Source of the DNA: Nitrosomonas sp.
GTDB taxonomy: Bacteria; Pseudomonadota; Gammaproteobacteria; Burkholderiales; Nitrosomonadaceae
Length of the DNA: 64,000 nt
NCBI GenBank assembly: GCA_028577615.1
Contig: JAJSDU010000001.1
Coordinates: forward strand, 124,001-188,000
Direction of reading: 5' to 3'
The notes under the pieces were generated by a model that was not told the origin of the DNA, ran no database searches, and saw only the letters and a list, made by a program, of their open reading frames with translations. The position numbers and the translations under genes were made by a program. Shown here one piece after another: positions 29,289 to 37,003 of this stretch (position 1 is its first letter; each line of letters begins with the position of its first letter).

Positions 29289-30023
29289 GTGAACCCTGTC
29301 AAAGCCATTATTCTGAGTGCCGGTCAAGGGCGGCGCCTGTTGCCGCTGACTGAAAATCTGCCCAAATGTCTGCTGCCTGTAGTTGATAAGCCTGTGCTGG
29401 CCTGGCAAATTGACGCGTTGTCTGCTGCTGGCGTCAAAGAAATCATTATCGTGGCGGGTTTTCAAATCAGTCAAATCGAAGCATTACTGCACGCGCACTA
29501 TGCAAAGCAATCCAATATCAAGGTCGTGTTTAATCCATTTTATGAGGTGGCGGACAATCTGGCCAGCTGCTGGCTCGCGCGCGATGCAATGGATGGCGAT
29601 TTTCTGCTGTTGAACGGCGACACCGTGATTGAACCTGCGCTGGTGACGCAGGTATTGAACTCGCCGTCAGCCCCGATTACACTGAGTGTGGATTTCAAGA
29701 AAAGCTATGATGCCGATGATATGAAAGTACAGCTTGATGCGAATGGTTGGGTTAGGCAGGTCAGCAAGATAGTTCCACCGGATGAAATTGATGCGGAATC
29801 AATAGGACTGGTCTATTTTCGTGACCATGGACCGCTTCTTTTCCGTCAGGCGATAGAAAGCGCATTGCGGCATCCGGCCGAACTGAGATCCTGGTATTTG
29901 TCCATTATCGATAAACTTGCCGGTCAGCATCAGGTGAATTCATGTTCCGTCAAAGGATTTCGCTGGTGCGAGATTGATTTTATAGAAGATCTGGCCAGAG
30001 CGGGCATGCTTTTTACCCGATAG
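29289..30023 (+). CDS. Sugar/choline-phosphate nucleotidyltransferase-like protein
   Basis: A 244-residue nucleotidyltransferase with the GT-A-like fold. The N-terminus holds the signature KAIILSAGQGRRLLPLT followed by ENLPKCLLPVVDKP, and the metal-binding LLNGDTV comes later, as in phosphocholine cytidylyltransferases (LicC) and NDP-sugar pyrophosphorylases. The GTG at 29289 is preferred because conservation begins there; an in-frame TTG at 29220 would place 23 unlikely residues across a terminator-like hairpin. Its substrate is not clear. It heads a run of four closely spaced genes (HIT protein, desaturase, phosphoglycerate mutase), which hints at activating a lipid head group or glycan precursor. 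Confidence 0.8.
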   Translation: MNPVKAIILSAGQGRRLLPLTENLPKCLLPVVDKPVLAWQIDALSAAGVKEIIIVAGFQISQIEALLHAHYAKQSNIKVVFNPFYEVADNLASCWLARDAMDGDFLLLNGDTVIEPALVTQVLNSPSAPITLSVDFKKSYDADDMKVQLDANGWVRQVSKIVPPDEIDAESIGLVYFRDHGPLLFRQAIESALRHPAELRSWYLSIIDKLAGQHQVNSCSVKGFRWCEIDFIEDLARAGMLFTR

Positions 30024-30038
30024 TTGCAAGGAACAAGA

Positions 30039-30482
30039 ATGAATGCACTTGTACTTAACGACACCATGCGCAAATTTGGCGCACCGCAGACGATCATTCA
30101 TTCGTTTCAATACTGGAGCGTACAGTTGCGTCCCGCGCAGGCCACACTGGGCGCGTTGGTGATGGTTGCGCATGAGCCGGCCAGGGCATTTTCAGAACTC
30201 AGCGCGGCCAGTTTCATCGAGATGCATGCAGTCGTCAGCCAGATTGAATTTACGCTGACCAAAGCATTCCAATATGACAAAATCAATTATTTAATGCTGA
30301 TGATGGTTGACCCGGATGTTCACTTTCATATTATTCCGCGTTATGCACAATCCAGGCTGTTTGCGGACACGGCGTTTGTCGATGCGGGATGGCCTGCCGT
30401 GCCTCAGTTGGGGCATATCAATGAAACGAATGAAACAATCAATCAAATGATTATCGCGCGTATCAAAGCCTGCTGGTTATGA
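30039..30482 (+). CDS. HIT-domain nucleotide hydrolase or transferase
   Basis: A 147-residue protein with a HIT-type active site, HFHIIPRY (HxHxx variant of the histidine triad, residues about 98-105). The ATG at 30039 follows AAGGA and is chosen over an upstream TTG. Members split or transfer nucleotidyl groups (AMP-lysine, Ap4A, UDP-sugar). It starts 15 bp after the nucleotidyltransferase stop and its stop overlaps the desaturase ATG (ATGA), so the three are probably one operon. The exact substrate is unknown. Confidence 0.82.
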   Translation: MNALVLNDTMRKFGAPQTIIHSFQYWSVQLRPAQATLGALVMVAHEPARAFSELSAASFIEMHAVVSQIEFTLTKAFQYDKINYLMLMMVDPDVHFHIIPRYAQSRLFADTAFVDAGWPAVPQLGHINETNETINQMIIARIKACWL

Positions 30483-31639
30483 ATGAATTTGCAGAAACGA
30501 AAGAGACTCAGGAAACCACCGTGCTATCGGAAGTGGCGGTGAAGAAAATAGCTGAAAATCAGGAGGCAATCCAGCCGGAAACGCCTGAAGCAGTTTTTCC
30601 GCTGCGCGAAGCGCACAATCTGGTAAGTGATCTGATGAAGCCCAATCCGTGGATTTACTGGGCGGATTTTCTGTTCAGCAGTCTGGTGGGCTGGATCGCT
30701 TTTTTTACGGCATTGCGGTCGTCGTTGTTTTCGCTGTGGCAGATCGGCGCTTATGTGATTGCGGTGTTGGCATTGTACCGCGTTGCAATTTTTGTACATG
30801 AGCTTGCACACCTGAAAAAAGGCACGTTCAAAACGTTCAGAGTGGCATGGAATTTTATGTGCGGCATACCGTTCATGATTCCGTCATTTACGTACGATGG
30901 CGTGCATAACGATCATCACCGGCGCGATGTCTACGGTACACACGAGGATGGAGAATATGTGCCGTTCGCTACGCGCAAACCGATCGGAATGGTGGGTTAC
31001 GTGCTGCTATCCTTTTTGATACCGCTAGTGCTGTTGATGCGCTTCCTGTTGCTCGTTCCATTGTCCTATTTGATGCCGTTCCTGCGTAAAGTCATCTGGG
31101 AGCGGGCCTCGTCGCTGACGATTGATCCAAGCTACAAGCGTGTGGAAAATGCCATTCGTAACGATCACAACTGGCAGCAGCAGGAACTGGCCGCATTTCT
31201 GTTCGCTGCCACCGTGGTGTCGTTGATACTGCTGGATGTGATACCGATTGATGTGCTGGTGCTCTGGTATCTTGTTGCAACGATGGTGTTTATTCTGAAT
31301 TCCTTGCGTACGCTGGCAGCGCATGCTTATCGTAATCCAGGTGAGAAACCGATGAGTCATGCCGAACAGTATCTGGATTCGGTCAATGTGCCTGGCAATC
31401 CGCTGATAACGCCGCTATGGGCGCCGGTTGGCCTGCGCTTTCACGCCACACATCATCTGTTCATGAGTATGCCATATCATAATCTTGGCAAGGCGCATCG
31501 CCGTCTGATCAATGGACTTGGTGACAATACGCTTTATCTGACCACGGTGCGCAGCGGATTATGGGATGCTTTAAGACGGATCTGGCGCGAATCTTCCCAG
31601 GCGACCGAAACATCGAAAAAGGGACTGCACCACCAATGA
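30479..31639 (+). CDS. Membrane fatty-acid desaturase family protein
   Basis: A 386-residue diiron membrane oxidase. The three histidine boxes are HELAH (about 110-114), HNDHH (about 143-147) and HATHH (about 323-327). Four or more membrane spans lie between them. The first 40 residues are hydrophilic, rich in E, T and K, and probably cytoplasmic. Related enzymes introduce double bonds or hydroxyl groups into acyl chains or carotenoids. It is translationally coupled at both ends, to the HIT gene and to gpmA (each ATGA), which points to joint function or regulation. Substrate position is not predictable. Confidence 0.87.
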   Translation: MNEFAETKETQETTVLSEVAVKKIAENQEAIQPETPEAVFPLREAHNLVSDLMKPNPWIYWADFLFSSLVGWIAFFTALRSSLFSLWQIGAYVIAVLALYRVAIFVHELAHLKKGTFKTFRVAWNFMCGIPFMIPSFTYDGVHNDHHRRDVYGTHEDGEYVPFATRKPIGMVGYVLLSFLIPLVLLMRFLLLVPLSYLMPFLRKVIWERASSLTIDPSYKRVENAIRNDHNWQQQELAAFLFAATVVSLILLDVIPIDVLVLWYLVATMVFILNSLRTLAAHAYRNPGEKPMSHAEQYLDSVNVPGNPLITPLWAPVGLRFHATHHLFMSMPYHNLGKAHRRLINGLGDNTLYLTTVRSGLWDALRRIWRESSQATETSKKGLHHQ

Positions 31640-32376
31640 CGGTGCGTATTTCCTCCGGAACTGCGACTGACGCAGGTATAACGCGGCTTGTTCTGTTGCG
31701 CCATGGACAGAGCATCTGGAATCGGGACAAGGTATTCACTGGCTGGAGCGATGTCGCGCTAAGTCCCAAAGGAAAACAGGAGGCGATGGATGCCGGTTAT
31801 TTGTTACTGCACGCGGGCTTTACCTTCGACTACTGTTTTTCGTCGTCGCTGCAGCGCGCCACGGAAACTGCGCAAGTGGTGCTGGCAGCGATGAAACTGG
31901 ATAAATTAATCATACGCCACAGCTGGCGTTTAAATGAACGGCATTACGGTGCGCTGGAGGGAATGGGGCGGCTGGCGGCTGTGCGCAAATTCGGTCTCTG
32001 GTCTGTATTGCGCACACAAATCCGGTATGATGGCGAACCGCCAAAACTGAATACTGAAGATGCGCGTTTTCCCGGTAATCAATCCAATTATGCCGCGATT
32101 GATAAAACAGAACTGCCGCTTGGCGAGAGCTTGAAACAGACGGCGGAAAGACTGCAACCCTACTGGTGGAAAGTCATCAGGCCACAAGTAGTGCAAGGCA
32201 AGAGCGTAATGATTGTTTCGCATAAAAATGTATTGCGTGCCCTCATGGGGCAGCTCGATCAATTAACCGAGCGGCAGGTCATGAGATTGAAACTGGCGAC
32301 GGGTAGACCGGTGGTTTACGAATTAAATCATGCGCTGCAACCTGTTCGGCATTACTATGTGGATAAAATGCCATAA
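31636..32376 (+). CDS. gpmA: 2,3-bisphosphoglycerate-dependent phosphoglycerate mutase
   Basis: A histidine phosphatase superfamily enzyme interconverting 3- and 2-phosphoglycerate. The 246-residue protein begins at an ATG overlapping the desaturase stop. The catalytic motif LVLLRHGQSIWN carries the phospho-accepting His. LNERHYGALEGM and VSHKNVLRALMGQLD are further signatures. The DxA-GALxGxN segments are slightly divergent from E. coli GpmA. A short serine/threonine-rich N-terminal extension (about 13 residues) precedes the core. The stop codon abuts a miniature transposable element. Confidence 0.9.
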   Translation: MTVRISSGTATDAGITRLVLLRHGQSIWNRDKVFTGWSDVALSPKGKQEAMDAGYLLLHAGFTFDYCFSSSLQRATETAQVVLAAMKLDKLIIRHSWRLNERHYGALEGMGRLAAVRKFGLWSVLRTQIRYDGEPPKLNTEDARFPGNQSNYAAIDKTELPLGESLKQTAERLQPYWWKVIRPQVVQGKSVMIVSHKNVLRALMGQLDQLTERQVMRLKLATGRPVVYELNHALQPVRHYYVDKMP

Positions 32377-32528
32377 GAGCATCTCTAAAAATCCATATTT
32401 CGTTACAATACATCGTTGTTCACAAAAAATATCGCCTTACAGATCCATCCTGTGCCGTGTCAATATTTTTTGTTCCTGCTTCGTCCTGCTCAGTTTTTAT
32501 TCAAAACGCTGAATTATTAGAGACACCC
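32377..32528. mobile_element. Miniature inverted-repeat element (MITE-like) with target-site duplication
   Basis: A 152-bp non-coding element. The ends are imperfect inverted repeats of 17 bp (GAGCATCTCTAAAAATC at the left, complement of the right end GGGTGTCTCTAATAATT; 12 matches). It is flanked on both sides by ATAA (32373-32376 and 32529-32532), as expected for a 4-bp target duplication. Inside is a second, perfect 11-bp inverted repeat (32422-32432 with 32463-32473). It carries no open frame of note, so it would need a transposase supplied in trans. The left ATAA contains the gpmA stop codon, leaving the gene intact. Confidence 0.75.
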
Positions 32529-32545
32529 ATAACTGCTGATATGTG

Positions 32546-33097
32546 ATGACATTGATTTACAGTTTCCCGCCGATCGCTGATCCGCAAGCTGAAATTCTGA
32601 TACTGGGCAGCATGCCTGGGCAGGCATCGCTTGACGCAAATCGATATTACGCGCATCCGCAAAACGCATTCTGGCGTATCATGGGAGAATTACTGGGTTT
32701 TGACCCGGCAGTCGCATCGTATGCAGAAAAAACCCACGCATTGAAATCAGCGCGTATCGCGCTGTGGGATGTGTTGCAATCGTGCAGACGCAAAGGCAGC
32801 CTGGATTCCGGCATAGAACACGACTCCCAGTGTGTTAATGATTTCAGGCTGTTTTTCACGCAATATAAGCAAATCCACCAAGTTTTTTTCAACGGCGCCA
32901 AGGCGGAAGCCTGTTTCAGGCGGGATGTGCTGAGTAAACACATACCGGGATTGCAACAGATACGTTTGACGCGCCTGCCATCAACCAGTCCGGCACATGC
33001 TACGTTGTCATTTGTGCAGAAACGTGATCAGTGGCAGGAGTTACTGGGATCAAAGCTGGTTTTGCGGCGCTGTAGTAACTCGGTATTATCTGCCTGA
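32546..33097 (+). CDS. DNA-deoxyinosine / mismatch-specific uracil-DNA glycosylase family protein
   Basis: A 183-residue member of the uracil-DNA glycosylase superfamily. The N-terminal motif ILILGSMPGQASLDANRYYAHPQNAFWRI corresponds to motif 1 of the hypoxanthine/deoxyinosine glycosylases (TIGR04274 type), with LTRLPSTSPAHA as the C-terminal active-site loop. Such enzymes remove deaminated bases. The first 15 residues match the family. It begins 14 bp after the MITE and ends by a TGATG overlap with the GTPase gene, so the element now lies between it and gpmA. Confidence 0.85.
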   Translation: MTLIYSFPPIADPQAEILILGSMPGQASLDANRYYAHPQNAFWRIMGELLGFDPAVASYAEKTHALKSARIALWDVLQSCRRKGSLDSGIEHDSQCVNDFRLFFTQYKQIHQVFFNGAKAEACFRRDVLSKHIPGLQQIRLTRLPSTSPAHATLSFVQKRDQWQELLGSKLVLRRCSNSVLSA

Positions 33098-34323
33098 TGG
33101 ATTGGAACTATTTAAAAAACTGGGGCGATTACTGGGCGCAATTGCGCAAGGTATTGCTCGATCCCAAAGTTGATGAAGTATTACTGGAAAAGTCGTTGTA
33201 CGAGGCGCGGGAAAAAGTACCGGTGCCGGTACTGTGGCTGATCGGCAAGACGCAGGCGGGTAAGACGTCGATTATCCGCGCGCTAACCGGCAGCGAAACG
33301 GCTGAAATCGGCAACGGTTTTCAGCCATGCACGCGACTGTCGCGATTCTACGATTTTCCTGCGGAGGCGCCGGTGGTGCGGTTTCTCGATACGCGTGGTC
33401 TCGGCGAAGTGGCCTATGATCCCGGTGACGACATTCAGTACTGTGAATCCAATGCACATTTGTTGATTGCCGTGATGAAAGTGGCGGATATCCGCCAGCA
33501 ATCGGTGTTTGACGTGCTGCGCGCGGTGCGTGCGCGCCATCCGGACTGGCCGTTGCTGATTGTGCAGACCGGCCTGCATGAATGCTATCCGCCTGATGGC
33601 CGGCATGTGCTGCCTTGGCCTTACGGTCAGGAGCCGTTTTCGGATACCGTGCCGTCTGACTTGAAACGCGCGTTGCGGGCGCAGCGTGAAGCCGCCAAGG
33701 ATTTGCCGGGCCATGCGCCGATACGCTGGCTAGCGGTGGATTTGACGTTGCCGGAAGATGGTTACGATCCGCCCGATTATGGTCTTGAAGCCTTGTGGCA
33801 GGCGATTGAGGCGTTATCATCGCTGGGGCTGGAAAATCTGCTTAGCAGCACTGCGCAGGTACAGGATTTGTATGAACGCACCGCGCATCAGCATATCGTC
33901 GGTTATGCCACGACTGCGGCAGGGCTTGGCGCTTTGCCGGTGGTTGATCTCGTTTCGGTGACAGCGGTGCAGGCGAAGCTGCTGCACAGTCTGGCGGTGC
34001 TTTACGGACAGTCCTGGGATAAGCGCACGGTATCCGAATTTCTCGGCCTGCTGGGCGCGGGTGTGGCGACAGGCTATCTGGCGCGATGGGCCGGCCGCAC
34101 GGTATCCAAAGCCATTCCGTTTCTCGGGCAGACGCTGGGCGCGTTATGGGGTGCAAGCGCCAGCGGCGCGACAACCTATGCATTGGGAAAAGCCGCTGTG
34201 TATTTCTTCGTGCGGCACCGAAATCAACTGAACGTGGACGCTGAAACCCTGCGCCGTATCTATGCCGAGGAACTCGAGCGCGGCGCGGCGATTCTGAAAG
34301 ACCGCTGGCGCGGCGGGTCCTGA
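33097..34323 (+). CDS. GTPase with C-terminal DUF697 membrane domain
   Basis: A 408-residue protein. The P-loop GKTQAGKTS is at residues 50-58 and the G3 motif DTRG at 98-101. The position of the usual NKxD guanine-specificity motif reads QTGLH, with His161 where Asp is expected. The C-terminal third is hydrophobic and matches DUF697 (GYATTAAGLGALPVVDLVSVTAVQ, then VLYG), suggesting inner-membrane association. The family is linked to YcjF-like and stress-related GTPases; the function is unknown. It overlaps the previous and the next gene by one base each (TGATG), so translation is coupled to the second GTPase. Confidence 0.82.
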   Translation: MDWNYLKNWGDYWAQLRKVLLDPKVDEVLLEKSLYEAREKVPVPVLWLIGKTQAGKTSIIRALTGSETAEIGNGFQPCTRLSRFYDFPAEAPVVRFLDTRGLGEVAYDPGDDIQYCESNAHLLIAVMKVADIRQQSVFDVLRAVRARHPDWPLLIVQTGLHECYPPDGRHVLPWPYGQEPFSDTVPSDLKRALRAQREAAKDLPGHAPIRWLAVDLTLPEDGYDPPDYGLEALWQAIEALSSLGLENLLSSTAQVQDLYERTAHQHIVGYATTAAGLGALPVVDLVSVTAVQAKLLHSLAVLYGQSWDKRTVSEFLGLLGAGVATGYLARWAGRTVSKAIPFLGQTLGALWGASASGATTYALGKAAVYFFVRHRNQLNVDAETLRRIYAEELERGAAILKDRWRGGS

Positions 34324-35879
34324 TGAAAGCATTGCCGTACGGTATCGATCCGCTCAGGCTGCTGGCTTTTCTGTTGTTGATTCTGCCGTTCCTGGCGCTG
34401 CTGGGCTTCGGTATGGTCTGGCTGTGGCAGAACAGCTTTCTGCTGTTCTGGGCGTTGGCTATGTTGATCAGCAGCGGAATCGGTTATGGCTTGCAGCAAT
34501 TATTGGTCAAACGTGAGCGCAAGCTGCTTGCCGAAGCGGCGACTGAACCGAATCCGGATTGGCCGCCGAGTGCGGACACCGCATGGGCGCAGGTGCAGGC
34601 GCTGGCAGAGGACTGCAAGCCGGAAGACTGGCCGCTGGAAGATGGCGGCTGGATTCTGGCGCTGGGGCGGCGGACGATGGAAACGGTTGCGCGTTGCTAC
34701 TATCCTGATGTGGAGAAACCGCTCTTTGAACTGACCGTACCGCATACCTTGCTGGTGATTGAACGTGCAAGCCGTGACCTGCGCCATGACATAACAGAAA
34801 ATATTCCATTCAGTAACCGCTTGACCTTGGGTGATCTGTTTCGTATACAGCGCTGGAAAGACAAGGCGGAGCGAGTATTTGGCCTGTATCGGGCGGGTCG
34901 TGCGATTGTCAATCCGATCGATGCGTTGCTCGGCGAGGCGTGGCGTCAATTGCGCGAACGCAGCTTTATGCAGGCGCGCGACGAATTGCACCGGTGGTTT
35001 CTCAGAACCTATATCCGCAAAGTGGGTTATTACGCGATTGATCTTTACAGCGGCCGTCTGGTATTGACCGATGATGAGCCGGTAACCGCGCGCATGGCGC
35101 GCACCAGCGCGGAAATGCGCGATATGGGCGCGAAACTCGATTTATCAGCCAGAGCTGAGGAGGAGCCACTGCGTATTCTGGTGTTGGGACGGTCGAATGC
35201 AGGCAAATCAAGCCTGATTAATGCACTGTTCGGTACATTGAAGTCGGCGGTTGATATTCTGCCCGACAGTACAGGGATGCTGAGGCCGTTTGTATTGTCG
35301 CGCGAGGGATTGACGCAGGCATTGATTTTTGATAGCCCGGGGTGTGACAGTACGCATTTTGGCTCCAGGCAAATAGGCGATGCGGCAAAAGACGCCGATC
35401 TGATTTTATGGGTCAGTCCGGCAAATCGTCCCGATCGACAAACCGAGCGCGAATGTCTGGATACTTTGCGCAGTTTCCAGTCGATGCAAATTGGACGCCG
35501 TCCACCGCCATTGCTGGTGGTTGCCAGTCATATCGACCGTTTGCGTCCGGCGAGTGAATGGAATCCACCGTATGACCTGACGCAGCCGCAAAATACCAAA
35601 GCAGCCAGCATCAGTGCTGCCGTGCAGGCAATCGCAGCCGATCTGACGGTCCCGGTTGAACATGTAATTCCGGTCAGTCTTATGGAGGGGCGCATTTATA
35701 ACGTCGATGATACCCTCTGGGCGGCTATTCTGAACCAACAGGAAGCAGCATTCCGATCACGCCTGCTGCGCTGCATGGATGAAAAGAAAAAAACTGAAAA
35801 CTGGACGCTGCTGATGCGTCAGATGCTGAACGCAGGACGCTTCCTGAAAGATTTGCCGGACAGACTCGGCAAGCGCTAG
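34323..35879 (+). CDS. Membrane-anchored GTPase
   Basis: A 518-residue protein. Two hydrophobic segments (about residues 11-33 and 38-58) form a membrane hairpin. About 220 residues of mixed helix follow, then a GTPase domain with P-loop GRSNAGKSS (289-297) and G3 motif DSPG. The G4 position is SHID, keeping the aspartate. The CDSTHFGSR segment follows G3. The partner gene upstream overlaps by one base, and the two proteins look like a functional pair in which both domains could assemble at the inner membrane. No closer function can be given. Its 3' end overlaps the convergent DUF502 gene by 4 bp. Confidence 0.8.
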   Translation: MKALPYGIDPLRLLAFLLLILPFLALLGFGMVWLWQNSFLLFWALAMLISSGIGYGLQQLLVKRERKLLAEAATEPNPDWPPSADTAWAQVQALAEDCKPEDWPLEDGGWILALGRRTMETVARCYYPDVEKPLFELTVPHTLLVIERASRDLRHDITENIPFSNRLTLGDLFRIQRWKDKAERVFGLYRAGRAIVNPIDALLGEAWRQLRERSFMQARDELHRWFLRTYIRKVGYYAIDLYSGRLVLTDDEPVTARMARTSAEMRDMGAKLDLSARAEEEPLRILVLGRSNAGKSSLINALFGTLKSAVDILPDSTGMLRPFVLSREGLTQALIFDSPGCDSTHFGSRQIGDAAKDADLILWVSPANRPDRQTERECLDTLRSFQSMQIGRRPPPLLVVASHIDRLRPASEWNPPYDLTQPQNTKAASISAAVQAIAADLTVPVEHVIPVSLMEGRIYNVDDTLWAAILNQQEAAFRSRLLRCMDEKKKTENWTLLMRQMLNAGRFLKDLPDRLGKR

Positions 35880-36634
35880 CCGTTCTCAGCTGTGCTGTCC
35901 TGACTTGTGTTACTTTTTCCGGTCATTGTATCGGACGGTGGTTTGGGATTGTCGAAGCGGATTTTGTCCGGTGCATTGGTGCCACCGGTAACTACGAATG
36001 TCATTGCTTCTTCGGTGCTCCAGTCAGTCATGACAACATTCTTGATTGGAACGATTTCAATATAACCAGAAGTTGGGTTCGGTGATGTAGGCACATAAAC
36101 AGCTGCCAGCGCTTCTCCAGTTTCAGGGTCATGCATGACTTTGGTGATGAAACCGATGGCTTTCATGTCGGTGGAAGGGAAACTGATCAGCACTACGCGT
36201 CGTCCGGTTACCGGCGGCTGGCTTAATGTGGATAAAAAACGTTTGGTGGCGCCGTAAATCGTTTGCACAAACGGCAATCTGGCCAGGATATCCTCATAAA
36301 GCTCAATAACTTTTTTGCCAATGACAACAGAAGCCAGCAGTCCTATACCGTATAGACTCGCGATCGTCAGCAAGGCCGCAACACCTTGCTGGAAGCTGGA
36401 GTCGAGCAGCCAGGAGGCTACGGTATCGGAATGTGGCCGTACCGCTCGCGCGACGCCTTTCAACATTGGTTCGCCCATCTGGGCGAGTATTTTCAGTACA
36501 AATTCAAACACCAGCCAGGTTATCCATAATGGTGCGACCGTTAATGCACCGATTAATACATAGCGCCCGATGTGGCGTGAACGCTCGGTTGGTTGCTTGT
36601 TGCCTGGCGTGTTGCTGGTCTCTGGTGATTTCAT
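35876..36634 (-). CDS. DUF502 family membrane protein
   Basis: A 252-residue inner-membrane protein of the DUF502 family. The N-terminal hydrophobic span carries LIGALTVAPLWITWLVFEF, a second span is around residues 85-105, and the soluble core contains LPFVQTIYGATKRFL, VVLISFPSTDMKAIGFIT and VYVPTSPNPTSGYIEIVP, all family signatures. A proline-, serine- and threonine-rich tail ends the protein. In many related bacteria this gene sits between fmdB and aspS; here it lies alone among GTPase genes, convergent with one and divergent from another. The function is unknown. Confidence 0.85.
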   Translation of the reverse strand: MKSPETSNTPGNKQPTERSRHIGRYVLIGALTVAPLWITWLVFEFVLKILAQMGEPMLKGVARAVRPHSDTVASWLLDSSFQQGVAALLTIASLYGIGLLASVVIGKKVIELYEDILARLPFVQTIYGATKRFLSTLSQPPVTGRRVVLISFPSTDMKAIGFITKVMHDPETGEALAAVYVPTSPNPTSGYIEIVPIKNVVMTDWSTEEAMTFVVTGGTNAPDKIRFDNPKPPSDTMTGKSNTSQDSTAENG

Positions 36635-37003
36635 GATCAGCGGTAAGTTCAGTGAGTGTGATTCTCGGGATAATCAGTGACAATAATCTTAGCAGATGAA
36701 TGAAGGAAATATTATTTCCGGCCGGAAAAGATTGTGGAATTCTTGCAGACCATATGCCGGCGGTTATCACTGACTGGTAAGCAGAGTTTGTTCTTGGTAG
36801 AATCGCCACGCAAGGATGCTTTTATTTTTTTACTGAAATTTTACTCACTTAACATGTGGTGAAATAAATTTTTCGATTTTGACAATCCTGTACTGCGCTA
36901 TCAGACAGGATTTTTGGACGCTGATCTTATTTATTAGAATTTAACTTACTGTATCTCGCGCACCTTCTTTGAGGATGTGCAGGAATAGAAAAAAGGGGCC
37001 CTT
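36635..37003. other. Divergent intergenic region between DUF502 and dynamin-like genes
   Basis: About 370 bp. An 8-bp inverted repeat (36884-36891 with 36905-36912) followed by TTTTT on the plus strand resembles an attenuator or weak terminator ahead of the dynamin-like gene. A TTGACA (36879-36884) has no good -10. A shorter hairpin (GCAC with GTGC, near 36962-36981) precedes the ribosome binding site. No gene was seen. Confidence 0.45.
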
